A stretch of 64,000 nt of DNA from Streptomyces diacarni (GCF_003323715.1 NZ_QOIN01000042.1:186001-250000); one strand, 5' to 3'. Positions 26,205 through 37,795 are shown, counted from the first letter of the stretch. Notes: generated by a model from the letters alone, not told the origin. A program made the numbers and translations.

Positions 26205-26669
26205 ATGACGACAGCGGCGGGAGAACAGACGATGCTCGAGCCCGAATCCGAGCCCGAAGAGAACTCCGGTACGGAAGAGGGCGCACCGCCGGCCCCCCAG
26301 CCCGAGTTCATCCTCTATCTGGGCGGGCACGACTACGAGGACGCGCTCTTCCAACTGGTGGAGTGGACGCACAACGTGCTGCTGCCCGTCTACGGCAGGG
26401 AGGTCACCTCCACAGCGCTGTGGTGCTCGCGCTGGTGGGAGCACCCGGAGGCGGTCGCACAGCTCCACGGCCTGTGGCTGGCCTGGGCGGAACTTTCCAA
26501 CCCGGCGCAGGACATGACGGGCCCGGCCGCGTGGCACCGCGACTTCCTGGGCCCCGTGATGGCCACCCTGCGCGACCCCATGGGGCCCTTCGCCGGATGC
26601 AAGCCAGGCAACCACCGGCCGAAGGACGTCCCGCAGATGGAGTCGCCCTTCGTGGCCGCCGACGGCTGA
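26205..26669 (+). CDS. DUF4913 domain protein
   Basis: 154 aa. After an acidic 35-residue N-terminus comes the DUF4913 pattern: LFQLVEWTHNVLLPVYGREV, WCSRWWEHPEAVAQLHGLWLAW, AAWHRDFLGPVMATLRDPMGPFAGC. Proteins with this domain are common on actinomycete plasmids and integrative elements, and their biochemical role is not known. The ATG at 26205 has GGAG six bases upstream. It diverges from the basic-protein gene across a 193-bp gap. Confidence 0.8.
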   Translation: MTTAAGEQTMLEPESEPEENSGTEEGAPPAPQPEFILYLGGHDYEDALFQLVEWTHNVLLPVYGREVTSTALWCSRWWEHPEAVAQLHGLWLAWAELSNPAQDMTGPAAWHRDFLGPVMATLRDPMGPFAGCKPGNHRPKDVPQMESPFVAADG

Positions 26670-26960
26670 GCGGCCGACCGGTTCGTCAGGGCGGGCGCCG
26701 GCTGCTCGGCGCGGCCGGCGCCGGTGATGACCACCTCGCAGGGGGGAGGACCATCGGGCGATCCACCTGACGACCGTGCTTCTCCGGCCTCGCTCATGTG
26801 CACCACTTCCTGACGTTCCACTGGTCACAAGAGGCCGTGCCCGGCGACCTCGGCGTATAGCGGTTCCCCCTGCTACGGAGCGGGCCGCGCGGCGGTTCAT
26901 CTCACCGGACGCCGGGCCTGCTGCCGACCTCGATCAGGCCGAACCATGCCTCGGGTCCGC

Positions 26961-27037
26961 ATCTCGTGTACTCCGCCCAGCGTTTACCGGGCTGAACGTG
27001 GGGCCCCACCGCTCCGGCGGTGGAGCCCCACGTCGTT
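26961..27037 (+). repeat. attR-like copy of the tRNA-Ser 3' end and terminator
   Basis: Second copy of the 77-bp repeat (ATCTCGTGTACTCCGCC...CACGTCGTT), 90% identical to 23251-23327. It keeps the terminator hairpin (CGTGGGGCCCCACCGC with GCGGTGGAGCCCCACG). It defines the right edge of the element; a terminator here would also serve the gene ending at 27048 on the minus strand. The 290 bases between the DUF4913 stop and this repeat hold no convincing gene. Confidence 0.7.
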
Positions 27038-27047
27038 GCGGGGTGTC

Positions 27048-28331
27048 TCACGTCGTGGGGAGGTTTGGGACGTTGACGTTCACCTCGCCGCAGCCCGCGC
27101 GCTTCGCCTCGGTTTTGACGTAGGAGGGGAGCACGGTGAGGGCCAGGGACCTGCGGTCCCGTGCCGTGTCGTCCGTCTCGTCCGCGGGGTTTGGCTCCCA
27201 GGCCACGAACGCGGCGCGGCCCCGCTGGCAGTCGGCCGTGTAGACGGCGAGGCCGCCCGCGTGGGCGCCCTTGCCGTCGCCGCCGAGAGGGTCGGCCCGG
27301 TCGCCGAGTACGCGGGAGACGACATCCGCCAGCTGCGGGTCAGCGACGGTCGTCAGGCGGATCCTGTTCAGGGCGAAGGGCCGCCCCACGTCGCAGGAGC
27401 GGACGCCGCCGGTGACGGGCCCGTCCGGTTTCGTGCCCGGGGTGGTGCGCGCCGCGGACACGTCTTCGCCGCGCGCCCAGCCGGGCAGTTCCACGCCGTG
27501 CACGCCGCACAGCCGTTCGTTGTCCAGTGCCTTGACGCTCTTCCCCTCCGGGGGCCCTGGCAGCTTCGGCGGGTCCGGGTACCGGCCCTCGCAGCCGTAC
27601 CTGTCCATGACCCCGTTCGCCAGCCGGACGACCGCGCGGGACATCGCGTCGAGGCCCCGCCGCGCGTCGACCTCGTTCACGGAGTCGGGGTCGGAGGCGC
27701 CCGAGGCGAGCGTGACCACGCGCAACGGCGGTTTCTCACCCGGCTCGTAGGACCGTTCGTGGCAGCTGGTGGGGAGCGCCACCCAGGCGCGCTGGGAGGA
27801 CGCCATGCCGGTGATCCCGTCGCCCAGCGGTGTCATACGGGAGGAGAGGTACTGCCGCGTCCAGTCCCACGCCTGCGCGCCCTTCAGCTCGCCCAGTGTC
27901 CGCACCGAAGCGGTGACCTCGGACTCCAGTTCGTCGGAGCCGAAGCCCTGCATGCTGCATTCCGTGTGCATGCTGTCCTGCGTCGCGCGGCGCAGCGGCA
28001 ACTCGTCGCTGCGGACGTCCGTGTCGGTGAACAGGGCCTCCGCGACGTCGGGGGAGAGCGCTCCCCAGCACATGTCCCGTGGTGCGAAGGGCAGGTCTCC
28101 GGCGCGCCAGCTCATGAAGCCGGTGCCGAGCAAGGCGCCGACCAGCGCGCCGACGACGGCGATGCCGCCCCGGCTGCGGGCGGTCCGGCGCAGGCGGCCC
28201 GGGGGGCCGGGTTCGGAAGGCGGTGCGGCGGTCGCGGGGTCGTGGGGGCCGTCGGGGTCCTTGTGGTCCTTGGGACTCTCGTGGTCCTCGGGGGCCTCGT
28301 GATCCTCGGGGCCCTCGGAGTTGGTGTTCAT
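27048..28331 (-). CDS. Membrane-anchored extracytoplasmic protein, paralogue A
   Basis: 427 aa. An acidic N-terminal tail with EDHEAPEDHESPKDHKDP repeats precedes one membrane helix near residues 55-75 (GGIAVVGALVGALLGTGFMSW). The rest is predicted outside the cell and contains paired cysteines, beginning DMCWGALSPDVAEALF. It shares its plan (helix, then CWGA, then a Cys-containing beta-rich domain) with the next gene upstream, so the two look like diverged tandem copies. No known family is recognised. It lies just outside the attR-like repeat, so it is probably chromosomal. Confidence 0.75.
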   Translation of the reverse strand: MNTNSEGPEDHEAPEDHESPKDHKDPDGPHDPATAAPPSEPGPPGRLRRTARSRGGIAVVGALVGALLGTGFMSWRAGDLPFAPRDMCWGALSPDVAEALFTDTDVRSDELPLRRATQDSMHTECSMQGFGSDELESEVTASVRTLGELKGAQAWDWTRQYLSSRMTPLGDGITGMASSQRAWVALPTSCHERSYEPGEKPPLRVVTLASGASDPDSVNEVDARRGLDAMSRAVVRLANGVMDRYGCEGRYPDPPKLPGPPEGKSVKALDNERLCGVHGVELPGWARGEDVSAARTTPGTKPDGPVTGGVRSCDVGRPFALNRIRLTTVADPQLADVVSRVLGDRADPLGGDGKGAHAGGLAVYTADCQRGRAAFVAWEPNPADETDDTARDRRSLALTVLPSYVKTEAKRAGCGEVNVNVPNLPTT

Positions 28332-28359
28332 GTCGCTCTTTTCCTTGGGTTCTCCCCGG

Positions 28360-29481
28360 TCATCCGCGCGGCCCCACGGCCGGGCAACCGAGGCGTTCGG
28401 CTACGGAGTTGGCGGACCCCGCGAACACACCTGGTGTGTCCGGCGCTGCGGCACGGGCCAGCGGGCCGTCCAGGTGCAGGAAGAAGACGGTGGGGCGGCC
28501 CCGGCACTCGGCGGTGACCAGTCCGCCCCCGCCGTCGATCCGGCCCTTGCCCCGCCAGCCGGCGCCCGGAGCCCGCGGCGAGTCCGCGCCCTCCACCCCC
28601 GCGAAGAGCGTCACCAGTCTGGGCAGTGACGTCACCACGAACTGCCCGCGTGCGTCGGCTTCCCCGTCCTCGCCGGTCAGTTCGAGGGAACAGGAGTGGA
28701 GGCGGTCGTCGGCGGCGCTCGCGTAGCCGGCGAGTTCACCGCGCCGCGGCGCGAGACGCATCCCGGGGACACGGCACGCCGGCCGTCCCCCGGTGTAGGT
28801 CTCCTCGCCCGGTGCCGTCCGTACGGGGGCCGTGATCCGTGCGGGCCGCCCCGCGGCGCAGCCCGCCTCGCGCTGGGCCGTCTCGGCCAGGGACAGCAGC
28901 AGTTCGGCGGCCTCCCGCTCCGAGTCGAGGTACGACACGTCGCCCTCCGACCGCACGGTGACCACCGTGGGCACGTCCCCGCTGTCGCACTCCTCGGGCA
29001 GCACGAGCGTGCCGCGGTCCGGGCCCACGACGCCGGGGAGTCCGTCGGGCAGGGGTGCGGCGCTTCCGTGCAGCGCCTCGGCCAGCCACGTCTGGCGCGC
29101 GCGGCCCGTCGAGCGGGGCGGCGGCCCGACGCGGGCCACCAGCCGGTGACCGCCGCTCCCCTCCCCCGCCCGTGGTGTGCGGCCGTGCGGGCTGGTGTCG
29201 GGGGACTGCATCTCCTCGGTCCCCGGCACGCCGAACGCCACGACGCAGGTAGCCCGCTCGCCCCGTTCCGGTGAGCCGGACTCCTCGGCGACCCGTGCGA
29301 AGTCGTCACCGAGCACGCGCGGGCCGCTGTCCTCGGCCCAGGCGCCCCAGCAGTAGCTCTCGTCGGCGAACACCCCGGACCGCGTCGCCAGCGTCGCACC
29401 ACCGCCCAGCACAGCGAGCGCCAGCACCAGTACCAGTACCAGCAGCACACGGCGCCGAGGTGTCCGCGTGCTCTGCCCCAC
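28360..29481 (-). CDS. Membrane-anchored extracytoplasmic protein, paralogue B
   Basis: 373 aa. The N-terminus RRRVLLVLVLVLALAVLGGGATLA is an uncleaved signal anchor or signal peptide; the mature part begins ESYCWGAWAEDSGPRVLGDDFARVAEESG. It contains several cysteines (ATCVVAFG, LPEECDSG, AGCAAGRP, RPACRVPG, LHSCSLEL), probably in disulfides. It ends 28 bases before the paralogue A start, so both are one operon. The function is unknown; the shared CWGA motif and size suggest common ancestry with paralogue A. Confidence 0.75.
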   Translation of the reverse strand: MGQSTRTPRRRVLLVLVLVLALAVLGGGATLATRSGVFADESYCWGAWAEDSGPRVLGDDFARVAEESGSPERGERATCVVAFGVPGTEEMQSPDTSPHGRTPRAGEGSGGHRLVARVGPPPRSTGRARQTWLAEALHGSAAPLPDGLPGVVGPDRGTLVLPEECDSGDVPTVVTVRSEGDVSYLDSEREAAELLLSLAETAQREAGCAAGRPARITAPVRTAPGEETYTGGRPACRVPGMRLAPRRGELAGYASAADDRLHSCSLELTGEDGEADARGQFVVTSLPRLVTLFAGVEGADSPRAPGAGWRGKGRIDGGGGLVTAECRGRPTVFFLHLDGPLARAAAPDTPGVFAGSANSVAERLGCPAVGPRG

Positions 29482-29863
29482 GCCGCTCCCCTTCCCCGTC
29501 GTCCCGTACCCGTTCTTCGTTGCCGCCCCGGTCCCCCTCCCCGTCCCCGTCCTGTGAGGCCAGGCCTACGCCGCCCCTCCGAGGGAGCGGCGGGCTGCGA
29601 CGGCGACGGTCCGAGGAGACTACCCACCTTGAACGCGTGTTCGGGCACGTGGGCAGGGCCGAGCCCCGCCGGACGTGGGCGATTTCCTCCCTCGTGGCCA
29701 CCTCGCCGTGGTCCCGCAGCATGATCCGGCCGCCGTGCCGTACGACCTGCGGGCCAGGTCCGGGTGAGAGGTCAGAGCGATGTGCCGGGAGTACCGGCCG
29801 GGCCAAGATCGGCGGTGCCGTGCCCGGTCGGGCACGAGCCACGGACCAGGCACAGGAGGAGAG
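29482..29863. other. 380-bp divergent intergenic region
   Basis: It separates paralogue B (minus) from the S1 protease (plus) and should hold both promoters. I could not pick out a reliable -35/-10 pair; the only clear signal is the protease ribosome binding site AGGAGGAG just before 29864. Confidence 0.5.
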
Positions 29864-30628
29864 ATGAACAGGCGCGGCAAGGCGGCACTGTGTGCGGCGG
29901 CGGTGGCGGGGGCGCTCGGGCTCAGCCTGACGGTCGCGCCGTCGGCGTCGGCCATCATCGGGGGGCACGACTCCACCTCTGAGTACCCGTTCATGGTGAG
30001 CGTGCAGAAGGACGGCCACCACTACTGCGGGGCCTCGCTGATCAAGCGGGACTGGATCGTCACCGCGGGGCACTGCTCGGTGAACGTCAAGCCCGGGCAG
30101 CTGTCGGTGCGGGTCGGCGACCAGGATCGCAGGAAGGGCGCAGAGGCGAAGGTCACCAAGGTCGTCGCGCACCCGGACTTCTCCTACGAGCCGTTCCGCA
30201 ACGACGTGGCCGTCATGAAGCTGGACCGCCCCGTGAACGCGAAGCCCATCAAGTTGGCGGCCGAGTCCGCGCCGGCGGGGACCGAAGGGCGGATCCTCGG
30301 CTGGGGGATGACGTGCGAGGACGGCAGCGAGTGCCCGGACCCGCCGATCCGGTTGCAGGAGCTGGACACCAAGGTCGTCGCCGACAACCGGTGCGGCGAG
30401 AACTACCACCGGGACAACGAGCTGTGCACGGACAGCCCGACCGAGAACGCGCAGGCGTGCATACTCGACTCCGGCGGGCCGCTGATCAAGGGCCGCCCCG
30501 GGCACTGGGAACTGCTCGGGGCGACCAGCCGGGACGGCGACGCCGACCCGAAGTGCGCGACGGGGCCCGGTATCTACACCGATCTGACCGCCCACCGCGA
30601 CTGGATCGAGCGGGCCACCGCGAAGTGA
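29864..30628 (+). CDS. Secreted S1 (chymotrypsin-fold) serine protease with a changed oxyanion residue
   Basis: 254 aa. The signal peptide ends SASA at residue 30 and the next residues are IIGGHDS, so signal cleavage itself would free the Ile that activates S1 proteases; no propeptide is visible. The triad is His70 (TAGHC), Asp114 (NDVAVMKL) and Ser203 (DSGGPL). The usual GDSGGP reads LDSGGP: Leu201 stands where Gly193 normally forms the oxyanion hole. The specificity position six residues before the Ser is Gln, not the Asp of trypsin, so trypsin-like cleavage is unlikely. Six to eight cysteines allow the usual disulfides. A strong AGGAGGAG site precedes the ATG. Confidence 0.9.
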   Translation: MNRRGKAALCAAAVAGALGLSLTVAPSASAIIGGHDSTSEYPFMVSVQKDGHHYCGASLIKRDWIVTAGHCSVNVKPGQLSVRVGDQDRRKGAEAKVTKVVAHPDFSYEPFRNDVAVMKLDRPVNAKPIKLAAESAPAGTEGRILGWGMTCEDGSECPDPPIRLQELDTKVVADNRCGENYHRDNELCTDSPTENAQACILDSGGPLIKGRPGHWELLGATSRDGDADPKCATGPGIYTDLTAHRDWIERATAK

Positions 30629-30746
30629 CCGGCGACGGCCCCGCCCACCTGCCGCCCCCGCGTCGCGCCTGCCGCTCCGCGTCGCGCCTGCCGCGTCCAG
30701 TGGCCCGGGTCCCGCGGTGGGGCAGGCCCCGCGGTGGGGCAGGCGG

Positions 30747-33176
<2,430 letters not shown>

Positions 33177-33232
33177 GGTGTCTCCATCGGTGGGCCCGGC
33201 CGGAAGCCGCGGTACGGGGGCGGTGGCCGGCC

Positions 33233-33643
33233 TCAGCGCGTCTCCTGGATGCGGACCATGTTGCCCGCGGGGTCGCGGAAGGCGCAGTCGCGGACGCCGT
33301 ACGGCTGCTCGGTCGGCTCCTGGACGACCTCCACGTCGCCTGCCTGCACCTTCTCGAACGTGCCGTCGAGGTCCGGGGTGGCCAGCAGGATCCAGCCGTA
33401 GGTGCCCTTGGCCATCATCTCCACGATGGTGCGGCGCTCGTCCTCGGTGATGCCGGGGTCGGCGGCCGGCGGGGCCAGGAGGAGGGAGATGCCGGGCTGG
33501 CCGACGGGGCCGACGGTGATCCAGCGCATCTTTCCGCTGCCGACATCGGTGCGCACCTCGAAGCCGAGGACGTCGCGGTAGAAGGCCACGGAGGCCTCCG
33601 GGTCGTCGTGCGGGAGAACGGTCGTGTGAAGAGTGAGGTCCAT
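33233..33643 (-). CDS. VOC (glyoxalase/bleomycin resistance) family protein
   Basis: 136 aa. Typical single VOC unit with paired beta-alpha-beta-beta-beta modules: HTTVLPHDDPEASVAFYRDVLGFEV, ISLLLAPP, then YGVRDCAFRDPAGNMVRIQETR. These proteins bind metal and act as dioxygenases, isomerases or drug-binding proteins. The gene lies 57 bases before the UvrA-like gene and 11 bases after the AraC-type gene, so all three form one minus-strand operon. Confidence 0.9.
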   Translation of the reverse strand: MDLTLHTTVLPHDDPEASVAFYRDVLGFEVRTDVGSGKMRWITVGPVGQPGISLLLAPPAADPGITEDERRTIVEMMAKGTYGWILLATPDLDGTFEKVQAGDVEVVQEPTEQPYGVRDCAFRDPAGNMVRIQETR

Positions 33644-33653
33644 GGCCGCAACG

Positions 33654-34130
33654 CTAGGCGGGGGCGGGGGGCGGCGCTTCTCGATTCCTGACCGGTCTGG
33701 TCACCTGTTTCGCCACGCAGGACGGCATCCCGGCCGCCGCGTGCGCCACCTGCTGCCGGTAGACGCTGGGCGGCACGCCGACCAGTTCGGTGAAGCGGGT
33801 GCTGAAAGTGCCCAGGGAGGAGCAGCCGACGGCGAAGCAGACCTCCGTGACGCTGAGGTCGCCCCGGCGCAGCAGGGCCATGGCGCGCTCGATGCGCCGC
33901 GTCATCAGGTAGGCGTACGGGGACTCGCCGTAGGCGGCCTTGAACTGGCGGCTGAGGTGCCCTGCCGACATGTGCGCGTCGCGCGCGAGCGCCTCGACGT
34001 CCAGGGGCTGCGCGTACTCCCTGTCCATCCGGTCGCGGACGCGGCGCAACCGCGCGAGGTCGCCGAGGCGCTGCGCCGCGGGGGGCGCCGCCTGCGGCCG
34101 TGGCGCCGCCGGGGTGGGTCTGCTGCTCAC
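33654..34130 (-). CDS. AraC family transcriptional regulator
   Basis: 158 aa, consisting mostly of the DNA-binding domain with two helix-turn-helix units: VEALARDAHMSAGHLSRQFKAAYGESPYAYLMTRRIERA and VTEVCFAVGCSSLGTFSTRFTELVGVPPSVYR, read in pieces. No sensor domain is present, so the ligand is unknown. GTG 34130 is the likely start, ahead of a Pro/Ala-rich stretch; a longer frame upstream would run through the operator region of the next gene. It probably controls itself plus the VOC and UvrA-like genes. Confidence 0.85.
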   Translation of the reverse strand: MSSRPTPAAPRPQAAPPAAQRLGDLARLRRVRDRMDREYAQPLDVEALARDAHMSAGHLSRQFKAAYGESPYAYLMTRRIERAMALLRRGDLSVTEVCFAVGCSSLGTFSTRFTELVGVPPSVYRQQVAHAAAGMPSCVAKQVTRPVRNREAPPPAPA

Positions 34131-34210
34131 GTACGCGAGCGTGCCACGGCGCGCCGCGGTGCGCAGCACTTCGGGCGGGGTCTCCCGCCTTCCCGGCCGA
34201 CCGCCCCGGA

Positions 34211-34261
34211 ATACCCCCGCCCGTATCCCTGTTACGGTGACCAGAAATACCCCCCGGGGTA
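34211..34261 (+). promoter_or_regulatory. Two CsoR/CstR-type operator sites before the MBL-rhodanese gene
   Basis: ATACCCCCGCCCGTAT at 34211-34226 (weaker right arm) and ATACCCCCCGGGGTAA starting at 34247. Both fit ATACCC-N4-GGGTAT, the same palindrome found between the repressor and the rhodanese gene at 36173. Shared sites imply control by the repressor at 35863-36144. Confidence 0.65.
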
Positions 34262-34321
34262 AAAGGCCGCCGCGCAGCACAGCGCCGGCCGTCGCATCGC
34301 CGTCGTAGGGAGGTACACCCC

Positions 34322-35698
34322 GTGTTCTTCGTCGACACGCTGGAGTACGAGGGGCTGGGAAACCGCAGCTACCTGGCCGGAGGGCCGGCCGGCGCCGTAG
34401 CCGTGGACCCGCCCCGTGACATCGACCGGGTCATCGCCGCCGCGGCGCGCCGCGGCGTGCGCGTCACCCACGTCGCCGAGACACACCTGCACAACGACTA
34501 CGTGTCCGGCGGACTGGAGCTCGCCCGCGTCACGGGAGCCCACTACCTGGTGCCGGCGGGCGCCGCGGTCTCCTTCGCCCGTGTCGCCGTCGCCGACGGC
34601 GACACCGTCACCGTGGACGACGGCGTGGCCCTGCGTGCGGTGGCCACCCCCGGCCACACCCCGCACCACACCTCCTACGTGCTGGAGCAGGAAGGGCAGG
34701 CCGTGGCGGTCTTCACCGGAGGGTCGCTGCTGATCGGCACGGTGGGGCGCCCCGACCTGGTCGAGCCCCGGCTGACCGAGCCGCTGGCCCGGGCCCAGCA
34801 CGCCTCCGCGCACCGGCTGGCCGGCGAGCTGGACGAGGAGGTGCGGGTGCTGCCCACCCACGGGTTCGGCAGCTTCTGCGCCGGTTCCCAGAGCGAGGGG
34901 GACACCAGCACCATCGGTGCCGAACGCCGGACGAACGCGGCGCTGACACAGGACGTGGACACCTTCGTCGCCGCGCTGCTCGCCGGGCTGGACGACGTGC
35001 CCGCGTACTACACGCACATGAGCCCGGCCAACGCCGCGGGGCCCGCGCCCCTCGACCTCACCCCGCCCCGGCGGGCCGACGCCGACGAGATCGCCGAACG
35101 GCTCGCGGCCGGGGAGTGGGTGGTGGACCTGCGCAACCGGGTCGCCTTCGCCGAGGGCCACGTGGCCGGGTCGTTCAACTTCGAAGGCGACGGCAAGCCG
35201 GCCACCTATCTGGCGTGGCTGATCCCGTGGGGCAAGCCCGTCACCCTGCTGGCCGACACGCCCGAGCAGGTCGCCGACGCGCAGCGGGAGCTGGCCCGGG
35301 TCGGCATCGACAGGCCGGCCGCCGCCGCCACCGGCGCACCGCCCAGCTGGGTACGGGACGGCGACCGCCTCGCCTCCTTCCCCCGTGCCCGCTTCGCCGA
35401 CCTGGCCGAGGAGCGCGCCCGCGGCGGCGCGCCCGTCGTGCTCGACGTACGGCGGGATGCCGAGCGCGCGGGCGGGCACGTGGAGGGGTCGGTGCACCTC
35501 CCCGTCCACCAGTTGCCCGACCGCCTCGGGGAGGTGCCGCACGGTCGGGTGTGGGTGCACTGCGCCGGCGGGATGCGGGCGGCGATCGCCGCCTCGCTGC
35601 TGGACGCGGTCGGACGCGAGGTGGTCGCCGTCGACGACGGCTTCGACGCCGCCGCCGAGGCCGGGCTCCCCCTCGTCCGCCCCGGAAGCTCCGCGTGA
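34322..35698 (+). CDS. MBL-fold hydrolase fused to rhodanese domains (persulfide dioxygenase-like)
   Basis: 458 aa. Residues 1-240 are a metallo-beta-lactamase fold with THLHNDYVSGG (HXHXD metal motif, Tyr in place of the last His), TPGHTPHHTSYVL and THGFGSFC. Then come two rhodanese domains: a first at about 255-345 without a catalytic Cys (VVDLRNRVAFAEGHVAGS) and a second at about 360-455 with VWVHCAGGMRAA, whose Cys can carry a persulfide. The plan resembles CstB and ETHE1-rhodanese proteins, which oxidise persulfide to sulfite and thiosulfate. GTG 34322 is preceded by GGGAGGT. Operator sites upstream link it to the CsoR/CstR-like repressor. Confidence 0.88.
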   Translation: MFFVDTLEYEGLGNRSYLAGGPAGAVAVDPPRDIDRVIAAAARRGVRVTHVAETHLHNDYVSGGLELARVTGAHYLVPAGAAVSFARVAVADGDTVTVDDGVALRAVATPGHTPHHTSYVLEQEGQAVAVFTGGSLLIGTVGRPDLVEPRLTEPLARAQHASAHRLAGELDEEVRVLPTHGFGSFCAGSQSEGDTSTIGAERRTNAALTQDVDTFVAALLAGLDDVPAYYTHMSPANAAGPAPLDLTPPRRADADEIAERLAAGEWVVDLRNRVAFAEGHVAGSFNFEGDGKPATYLAWLIPWGKPVTLLADTPEQVADAQRELARVGIDRPAAAATGAPPSWVRDGDRLASFPRARFADLAEERARGGAPVVLDVRRDAERAGGHVEGSVHLPVHQLPDRLGEVPHGRVWVHCAGGMRAAIAASLLDAVGREVVAVDDGFDAAAEAGLPLVRPGSSA

Positions 35699-35739
35699 AC
35701 GACCCGCACCGGGCCGTTCACGGCCGGGGACCGGGCTCG

Positions 35740-36189
<450 letters not shown>

Positions 36190-36231
36190 CTACCCGCGCG
36201 GGACGCCCCGAGACGGAAAGGAAAGATCCGC

Positions 36232-36798
36232 GTGACCGCCACCACCGCCCTCACCCCTGAGCAGACCCACGCCCGCCTGGACGAGCTGACCGTGATCGAT
36301 GTCCGCACACCGGGCGAGTACGCGTCCGGGCATCTGCCCGGCGCCCACAACGTTCCCCTCGACCACCTGGACGCCGCCCTCGACGCGCTCACGGCGGCCG
36401 CCGCACGCCGCGACCTGCTCGTGGTCTGCGCCTCGGGGAACCGTGCGGCGCAGGCCGTCCGGCGCCTGGCCGAGCACGGCCTCGACGCCGCCACCCTCAC
36501 CGGCGGTACGGCGGCCTGGAGCCGGCTGGGACACGGCCTCGACCAGCCCGCCGGCGCCCGCACCGCGTGGGCCATGGAACGCCAGGTCCGCCTCGCCGCC
36601 GGGTCCCTCGTGCTGGCGGGGCTGCTGACCGGGCGCCGTCTGCCCAGCGCGCGGTGGATATCGGCGGGCGTCGCCGGCGGACTGGTCTTCTCCGCCCTGA
36701 CCGACACCTGCGGCATGGCCCGGGTCCTGGCCCGCCTCCCCCACAACCGGCCGCACACCGGCGACCTGCGCGCCACCCTCGCCGCCCTGGCCGGCTGA
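36232..36798 (+). CDS. Rhodanese domain fused to a DUF2892-like membrane domain (YgaP type)
   Basis: 188 aa. Residues 8-110 are a rhodanese (VIDVRTPGEYASGHLPGAHNVP; active-site loop CASGNR with Cys66). Residues about 115-175 form two membrane helices (LAAGSLVLAGLLTG; ISAGVAGGLVFSALTDTCGMARVLARLPHN), the YgaP-like/DUF2892 plan. It moves sulfane sulfur at the membrane. GTG 36232 follows GGAAAGGAAAG. It is divergent from the repressor and should be induced with it. Confidence 0.9.
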   Translation: MTATTALTPEQTHARLDELTVIDVRTPGEYASGHLPGAHNVPLDHLDAALDALTAAAARRDLLVVCASGNRAAQAVRRLAEHGLDAATLTGGTAAWSRLGHGLDQPAGARTAWAMERQVRLAAGSLVLAGLLTGRRLPSARWISAGVAGGLVFSALTDTCGMARVLARLPHNRPHTGDLRATLAALAG

Positions 36799-36916
36799 CA
36801 CCTCGCCCGGCCGCGCCCGTGCCACCCGCCCGGCGGCGTCCCGCTCGCACGGAAGGCCGGGCGCCGCTCTACTGAGGTTCCGAGGTGATGGCCCACGCTG
36901 CCGAAGGAGCCCACTG

Positions 36917-37795
36917 ATGAGCGGGCGGTCGACTCCGGGATCTCCGCACTCCACACCAGACGGCGCAACCGGCAACGCGACGGGCGACACGACCGACGGC
37001 GCAACCGGCAACACGACCGACGGCGCGACCGGCAACGCTACCGGCGACGCCTCCGAGGCGCTCGACCCGCGCGGGCTGCTCCGGCAGCTGGCGCCGGTGA
37101 CGGTGCCGGTCCCGGCGGGGAGCGAGGTGCGGCGGGCGGGCGGAGACCCCCGGCGGGCGCGCCCGCTCCCCCTGGTGGTCGGCCTGCTCGCCGGCCTGGT
37201 GCTGTTCGCCGGGGTGACCTACCTGGCGCTGGGCGTGGGCGCGGGCTTCGTGGACCGGCCGGTGCTCGGCGAGGTGGTGCGGCACCGCCTCGCGGCGCTG
37301 GACGGGCCGATCACGGTCGCGACGCACGCGTCGAAGGTGCCCCTGCTCGCCGCCTCCGTGCTGGTGGCGCTGTGGCTGTCCTGGCGGCAGGCGTCGTGGG
37401 TGCCGGTGGCGCTGGTCGGTGCCACGGGGGCGCTGGCCGTCGCGGCGGCGACCGTCGTCAAGGAGGTCACCGACAGGAGCATGCCTCCCGCGACACTGTG
37501 GGCCGTCCAGGAGGACGGCTTCTGCTACCCGTCGCGGCACACGGTGATCGCCACGGCCGTACTGCTGATCCTGGCGTACGTCCTCACGGCCCGGATCGCC
37601 TCCCGTCCGGCGCGGGTCGCGCTGTGGGCGGGCGCGGGGGTGCTGAGTGTGCTGGCCGGGCTCAGCCGCCTCTATCTGGGCGTGCACTGGCCCACCGACG
37701 TGGTGGCGGGCCTGGTGTTGGGGGCGTCAGTGCCGCTGGCCGTCGTCACGGTGTACGCGCTGCGCGCCGGGCATCCCCACGCCCGTCGCCCGTGA
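36917..37795 (+). CDS. PAP2-superfamily membrane protein with altered catalytic motifs
   Basis: 292 aa. The N-terminal 45 residues contain DGATGNATGDTT / DGATGNTT repeats. Four to five membrane helices follow from about residue 85. PAP2 motif 3 is intact (SRLYLGVHWPTD), but motif 1 KX6RP reads KEVTDRSMPP with Met where Arg should be (about 182-191), and motif 2 PSGH reads PSRH (near 205). Either the enzyme has changed substrate or lost activity. A normal PAP2 protein is encoded next door. The start is the ATG at 36917 after AAGGAG. Confidence 0.8.
   Translation: MSGRSTPGSPHSTPDGATGNATGDTTDGATGNTTDGATGNATGDASEALDPRGLLRQLAPVTVPVPAGSEVRRAGGDPRRARPLPLVVGLLAGLVLFAGVTYLALGVGAGFVDRPVLGEVVRHRLAALDGPITVATHASKVPLLAASVLVALWLSWRQASWVPVALVGATGALAVAAATVVKEVTDRSMPPATLWAVQEDGFCYPSRHTVIATAVLLILAYVLTARIASRPARVALWAGAGVLSVLAGLSRLYLGVHWPTDVVAGLVLGASVPLAVVTVYALRAGHPHARRP

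Larger units (their letters stand above)
23266..27037. mobile_element. Remnant of a tRNA-Ser integrative element, about 3.7 kb
   Basis: Bounded by the 77-bp imperfect repeats (23251-23327 and 26961-27037). It contains an Arg/Ser-repeat protein, an unknown basic protein and a DUF4913 protein; DUF4913 proteins are regularly found on actinomycete integrative and conjugative elements. No integrase, excisionase, replication or transfer ATPase gene is seen, so it is a remnant or depended on helpers. The call rests on the repeats and cargo, not on an integrase. Confidence 0.65.

Noticed and set aside
26390..26821. Minus-strand frame overlapping the DUF4913 gene
   Set aside because: It is antisense to a recognised domain and has no homology of its own.
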